From: Thermococci archaeon
Lineage (GTDB): Archaea > Methanobacteriota_B > Thermococci > Thermococcales > Thermococcaceae
Reading direction: 5' to 3'
Assembly (NCBI GenBank): GCA_003663525.1
Contig: QMUF01000012.1
Location: 1-17,885, forward strand
Length of the DNA: 17,885 nt
A program made the position numbers and the translations under genes. The notes under the pieces are model-generated. The model was given only the letters and a program-made list of their open reading frames with translations. It did no database searches and was not told where the DNA came from. Each line of letters opens with the position of its first letter. Positions within the stretch are counted from its first letter, which is position 1. Positions 15,039-17,885 of this stretch are shown piece after piece.

Positions 15039-15725
15039 ATGGAAAAGATTATTGGCATACTAGGTGGAATGGGCCCGCTTGCAACAGTTGACCTCTTTAG
15101 GAGGATAGTTATGAAAACACCAGCGAAAAAGGATCAGGATCATCCAAGGATCATAATTTACAATAACTCCAAAGTTCCGGATAGAACTGCATACATTCTC
15201 GGTAGAGGGGAAGATCCCCTTCCAGAGCTCATAGATAGCGCAAAGAAACTTGAAGAGTGGGGGGCTGGCTTTATAATAATGCCATGCAATACGGCCCATT
15301 TCTTTGCAGAGGAAATTCAAAAAGCCATTAATATACCCCTTATAAGCATGATTGAAGAAGCTGCCGAGCACATAAAGAATTTGGGCCTAAAAAAAGCTGG
15401 ACTTCTAGCAACAGAGGGAACTGTGAAAGGATTGGTCTACCACAGAGCACTCTTGAACAGAGGGATTGAAATAGCAGTGCCAGATGAAAAAGACCAAAAG
15501 GCGCTAATGGATGCGATCTATGAGGGCATAAAAGCCGGAAATTTAGAATGGGGAAGGCGGAAGATGCTTGAGGTTGCCAAGAAGCTTGAAAAAAGGTGTG
15601 ATGGGTTGATAGCAGGCTGCACTGAAGTAAGTGTAGCTTTAAGGCAAGAAGATTTTGACGTTCCTTTCATAGACCCCATGGATGTTATAGCTGAAAAAGC
15701 TGTGAAACTTGCTTTGGGCCTATAG
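15039..15725 (+). CDS. Aspartate racemase (Asp/Glu racemase family)
   Basis: Interconverts L- and D-aspartate without a cofactor, using two cysteines as acid and base. It has 228 residues, the family's usual length, in two similar Rossmann-like halves. Catalytic residues seen: C83 in MPCNTAH and C194 in AGCTEVS. The N-terminal IGILGGMGPLATVDLF and C-terminal VPFIDPMDVIAEKAVK segments closely resemble the P. horikoshii enzyme as I remember it. Start: an in-frame GTG (15030) overlaps the upstream stop codon, but the ATG at 15039 is better, with GTGA ending five bases upstream. The ATG lies five bases after the cobalamin adenosyltransferase stop, so co-transcription is likely; no metabolic link is obvious. 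Its TAG stop forms the palindrome CTATAG with the TAG of the convergent corA-like gene (6-bp overlap). Confidence 0.94.
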   Translation: MEKIIGILGGMGPLATVDLFRRIVMKTPAKKDQDHPRIIIYNNSKVPDRTAYILGRGEDPLPELIDSAKKLEEWGAGFIIMPCNTAHFFAEEIQKAINIPLISMIEEAAEHIKNLGLKKAGLLATEGTVKGLVYHRALLNRGIEIAVPDEKDQKALMDAIYEGIKAGNLEWGRRKMLEVAKKLEKRCDGLIAGCTEVSVALRQEDFDVPFIDPMDVIAEKAVKLALGL

Positions 15726-16709
15726 CCATTCTTTTCTTTTAAAATAGTATAGCATTCCGAGGGCTATTGCAAGCATTGCTAGGAGGGTGAGGGGGTAGCC
15801 ATAGTACCAGTTGAGTTCAGGCATATTATATGGCGAGACTCTTGGGTTGAAGTTCATTCCATATATACCGGTTATGAATGTCAGGGGAATGAAGATTGTA
15901 GATACCACTGTGAGAATCCTTATGATCTCGTTTATCCTCATTGAGATTGTGGAGTAGTATATTTCCACCAGTCCATTGGCCATATCTCTCTGGCTTTCAA
16001 TTATGTCGAGGATTTCCATAACATGATTGTAGAGCTCTTCTAGGTATCCCTGTGTTTCCTCTTTGAAGAACTCCCTTCCTTCGAGCCTTAGCCTTCTGAA
16101 GACCTCCAAGAGTGGAAAAATTGTGCGTCTAGCAAACAGGATTCTTCTCCGTATTCCATGTATCCTGCGGAGGGTTTCCTTATCCTTATCCTTTAGCACT
16201 TTGTTTTCTAATATTTCCATCTGGGAACTAATATTTTCCAATATTGGTACATAGTTCCCGATTATTGCATCAAGGAGAGCATAGAGTAGATAATCAGCAT
16301 CCCTTTCTCTGAAAAGGCCTTCATTGTGTCTTATGCTCTCCCTTATTGAATTGAAGACATCCCCCGATCTCTCTTGCATGGTGATAACAAAATTATCCTT
16401 AAGAAAAATTGCAGTTCGCTCTTTTTTCAAACCACCTTTTAGCTCGTACACCTGGTGAAGGAGTATAAAGAGGTGGTCTTTCAGTATAGTGAGTCTTGCA
16501 CGGCTTTTTATCCTCTTTATCGCTTTGACTGTGACATCATGGACTCTAAAGGTGTTTTTTAGCTCTTCGAGATATCCAATCCCATCAATGTTTATCCAAA
16601 CTACTCTGTAATCTTTGTAGTCTAGGGCCTCTTCGAGTTTTTTGATCCGTTTTTCCTCAAACTTGTCATCTGAGTATGCAAAAATTGTTATCTTGGGCGC
16701 TTCATCCAT
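15720..16709 (-). CDS. CorA-family divalent cation transporter
   Basis: Pentameric inner-membrane channel for Mg2+ (some members carry Co2+, Ni2+ or Zn2+). It has 329 residues. Layout: N-terminal alpha/beta cytoplasmic domain (about 1-150); long charged helices forming the funnel stalk (about 150-262, including the LRRIHGIRRRILFARR region); then two transmembrane helices near the C-terminus. The signature YGMNF (GMN at 284-286) ends the first membrane helix, the short MPEL-containing loop follows, and the second helix (about 304-322) is followed by a basic KRKEWL tail, as in classical CorA. Start: GTG codons at 16721 and 16718 are in frame, but GGTG at 16719-16716 is spaced six bases from the ATG at 16709, which I chose. 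It converges on the aspartate racemase gene and is divergent from the nuclease gene. Ion choice cannot be read from the sequence. Confidence 0.93.
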   Translation of the reverse strand: MDEAPKITIFAYSDDKFEEKRIKKLEEALDYKDYRVVWINIDGIGYLEELKNTFRVHDVTVKAIKRIKSRARLTILKDHLFILLHQVYELKGGLKKERTAIFLKDNFVITMQERSGDVFNSIRESIRHNEGLFRERDADYLLYALLDAIIGNYVPILENISSQMEILENKVLKDKDKETLRRIHGIRRRILFARRTIFPLLEVFRRLRLEGREFFKEETQGYLEELYNHVMEILDIIESQRDMANGLVEIYYSTISMRINEIIRILTVVSTIFIPLTFITGIYGMNFNPRVSPYNMPELNWYYGYPLTLLAMLAIALGMLYYFKRKEWL

Positions 16710-16833
16710 CCCGGACACCACAATGAAATCCGTTAATTTGAATTGTAGTTAATGGTAATTATAGTTTTCTCTTTTTGAATGGATTGTTTGGTGAATGTTC
16801 ATGGGGGATATTGAATGCATCCATCAAAGCAAA

Positions 16834-16842
16834 GTATTTAAC
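16834..16842 (+). promoter_or_regulatory. TATA box of the YprB-like nuclease gene
   Basis: GTATTTAAC preceded by CAAA, 30-38 bp before the ATG at 16872. The predicted start near 16863 gives a very short leader with only a weak GGGT ribosome binding site. The rest of the 162-bp divergent gap to the corA-like gene is AT-rich and shows no other feature. Confidence 0.4.
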
Positions 16843-16871
16843 ATCAATTGCTCTGATTATTCTGGGTAATA

Positions 16872-17813
16872 ATGTCGATGGAATGGAATGATTATTTTGT
16901 GAACGAGCTCAAAAGGCGGTTTATGGAGAAGTATGCGGGGAAGCCCCTGGAGAAGGTCTTCCCTGTAAGAGAGACAAAGAAATGTTATTTAATAGAAGAA
17001 AGGGAGAGAATTAAACTGGAGTTGCCAGATATTGAGAAGGTGAGATGGAATCTTTTGTCTTCCCTATCATTAGTACCTGGAGTTGGGCCTCGCACAGAGA
17101 TGAAACTCAAGGAGAGAGGTTATTCCACTCTAAAGGATCTTATGAAGCACCCCAGATTTGAAAGTGAGGCTTCTAGAATCTTGAGGCTTTTAGAGGAACG
17201 CCGGATTCATGAAATTGTAGAGTATATAGGGAGAAGGTTCAAAATGTCACATCCTCTCATTCTTCACTGTGCCGCTTTCCATGATCTAGACAAGTTTCTT
17301 GTTGTTGATATCGAGACGTTGGGCCTTTTTAGTTGTCCAATAATTCTAATAGGAACAGGAGAGTTTAGAGGTAATGAATTTATCATAAAACAATATTTTG
17401 CGAGGAATCTAAGGGAGGAAGAATCTATAATTCGGATGGTTCTCGATGCAGTTAGAGAAAAGGAAGCCTTGATAACCTTCAATGGGAGGCGGTTTGATGT
17501 TCCATTCATTCAGGGGAGATTACAGCATTATGGGATTGAAGAGAAGTTTGAATTGCCGAACTATGATGTTTATCTCTTTTCTAGGAGTCTGGTCGCGGGA
17601 GTTCCTGATCACAGACTACAAACTCTTGAAAGGTATTTATTGGGGATTAAAAGAGAAGACGATGTTCCAAGTGCTCTAATACCTGATTTCTATCGCTATT
17701 ATTTAAAAACTGGAAAGGCTGCTCTGGTAATCCCAATAATAAAGCACAACGCTTTGGATGTAATAACAACTGCAAGGCTTTTTGGCATGTTGCTTAAGAC
17801 AATTAGAGAGTGA
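16872..17813 (+). CDS. DEDD-type ribonuclease H-like exonuclease with HhH (YprB-like)
   Basis: A 313-residue protein. Residues 62-95 form a helix-hairpin-helix-type segment (SLVPGVGPRTEMKLKERG) likely to bind DNA backbone. From about 138 comes an RNase H-like fold of the YprB family (COG3359): exo I VVDIETLG with D146 and E148; exo II FNGRRFD with N204 and D209; RLQTLERYLLGIKRED at about 248-263, a strong YprB marker; and exo III HNALD with H292 and D296. These four acidic residues plus His are the DEDDh pattern for two-metal cleavage, so nuclease activity is likely, but DNA versus RNA preference is unknown. Start: ATG at 16872 with weak GGGT upstream; a later ATG at 16878 is possible. No partner gene follows within the window. 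A role in DNA repair or RNA processing is inference. Confidence 0.88.
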   Translation: MSMEWNDYFVNELKRRFMEKYAGKPLEKVFPVRETKKCYLIEERERIKLELPDIEKVRWNLLSSLSLVPGVGPRTEMKLKERGYSTLKDLMKHPRFESEASRILRLLEERRIHEIVEYIGRRFKMSHPLILHCAAFHDLDKFLVVDIETLGLFSCPIILIGTGEFRGNEFIIKQYFARNLREEESIIRMVLDAVREKEALITFNGRRFDVPFIQGRLQHYGIEEKFELPNYDVYLFSRSLVAGVPDHRLQTLERYLLGIKREDDVPSALIPDFYRYYLKTGKAALVIPIIKHNALDVITTARLFGMLLKTIRE

Positions 17814-17820
17814 GCTATCC

Positions 17821-17834
17821 CGCCTTAAAGGGCG
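17821..17834 (+). terminator. Short hairpin after the nuclease gene
   Basis: CGCCTT-AA-AGGGCG can pair over six positions with one G-T wobble, eight bases after the stop codon. Only four T bases follow a little further on, so it is a weak terminator candidate or simply local structure. Confidence 0.25.
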
Positions 17835-17837
17835 AGG

Positions 17838-17848
17838 CTTTTAAATAG
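17838..17848 (+). promoter_or_regulatory. Possible TATA box of a gene beyond the window
   Basis: GGC followed by TTTTAAATAG looks like BRE plus TATA on the plus strand. The predicted start lies near 17869 and any start codon would be outside the window. Confidence 0.3.
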
Positions 17849-17885
17849 TAAAAATTTTAAGCAATAAAGAAAGAAATTGTAAGAG

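Noticed and set aside
1..17885. tRNA, rRNA, CRISPR array, IS element, or defence island
   Set aside because: No cloverleaf-like GC-rich stretch, regularly spaced repeat, transposase or defence-gene motif was seen on either strand.

Overview
The window is chromosomal DNA from a hyperthermophilic archaeon of the order Thermococcales (Thermococcus, Pyrococcus or Palaeococcus). Evidence: the N-terminus of a reverse gyrase, an archaeal-type IF5B carrying an intein at the P-loop, an archaeal GluRS, an aspartate racemase that resembles the Pyrococcus enzyme as I remember it, GGTGA-type ribosome binding sites 3-6 nt before the starts, and TATA boxes about 25 bp before inferred transcription starts. 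The DNA is AT-rich, which fits a low-GC Thermococcus, but I cannot name the species.

Layout. 1-416 (-): 5' end of the reverse gyrase gene, cut by the window edge. 579-1118 (-): a small SWIM zinc-finger protein. 1239-4697 (+): infB (aIF5B), interrupted by a 555-residue intein with a LAGLIDADG endonuclease; 4720-5331 (+): a PP-loop ATPase probably co-transcribed with it. 5322-7043 (-): gltX, tail-to-tail and overlapping the PP-loop gene. 7147-7668 (+): ndk. 7731-8981 (+): a secernin/C69-type Ntn hydrolase. 9023-9490 (+): a small membrane protein of the Sm_multidrug_ex family. 12252-9503 (-): the tldD-tldE protease operon. 14391-12417 (-): a secreted multidomain protein split by a frameshift. 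14518-15725 (+): PduO-type cobalamin adenosyltransferase and aspartate racemase. 16709-15720 (-): a CorA-type transporter. 16872-17813 (+): a YprB-like DEDD nuclease with a helix-hairpin-helix.

How the genes work together. Most are core functions: translation (IF5B, GluRS, the PP-loop protein), nucleotide supply (Ndk), DNA topology and repair (reverse gyrase, the DEDD nuclease, perhaps SWIM), and peptide turnover (TldD/E, C69). The packing is tight: three convergent pairs meet at -10, +12 and -6 bp, and several divergent pairs share short promoter regions with TATA boxes back to back. No tRNA, rRNA, CRISPR array, IS element or plasmid-type gene is visible; the intein is the only mobile element. 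No stretch longer than 300 bases lacks a gene.

The points most worth a second look are the intein with its extra helix-turn-helix-like insert, the single frameshift in an otherwise intact 657-codon secreted protein gene, and a 10-bp direct repeat lying between two divergent promoters. I see no clearly new multi-gene system.
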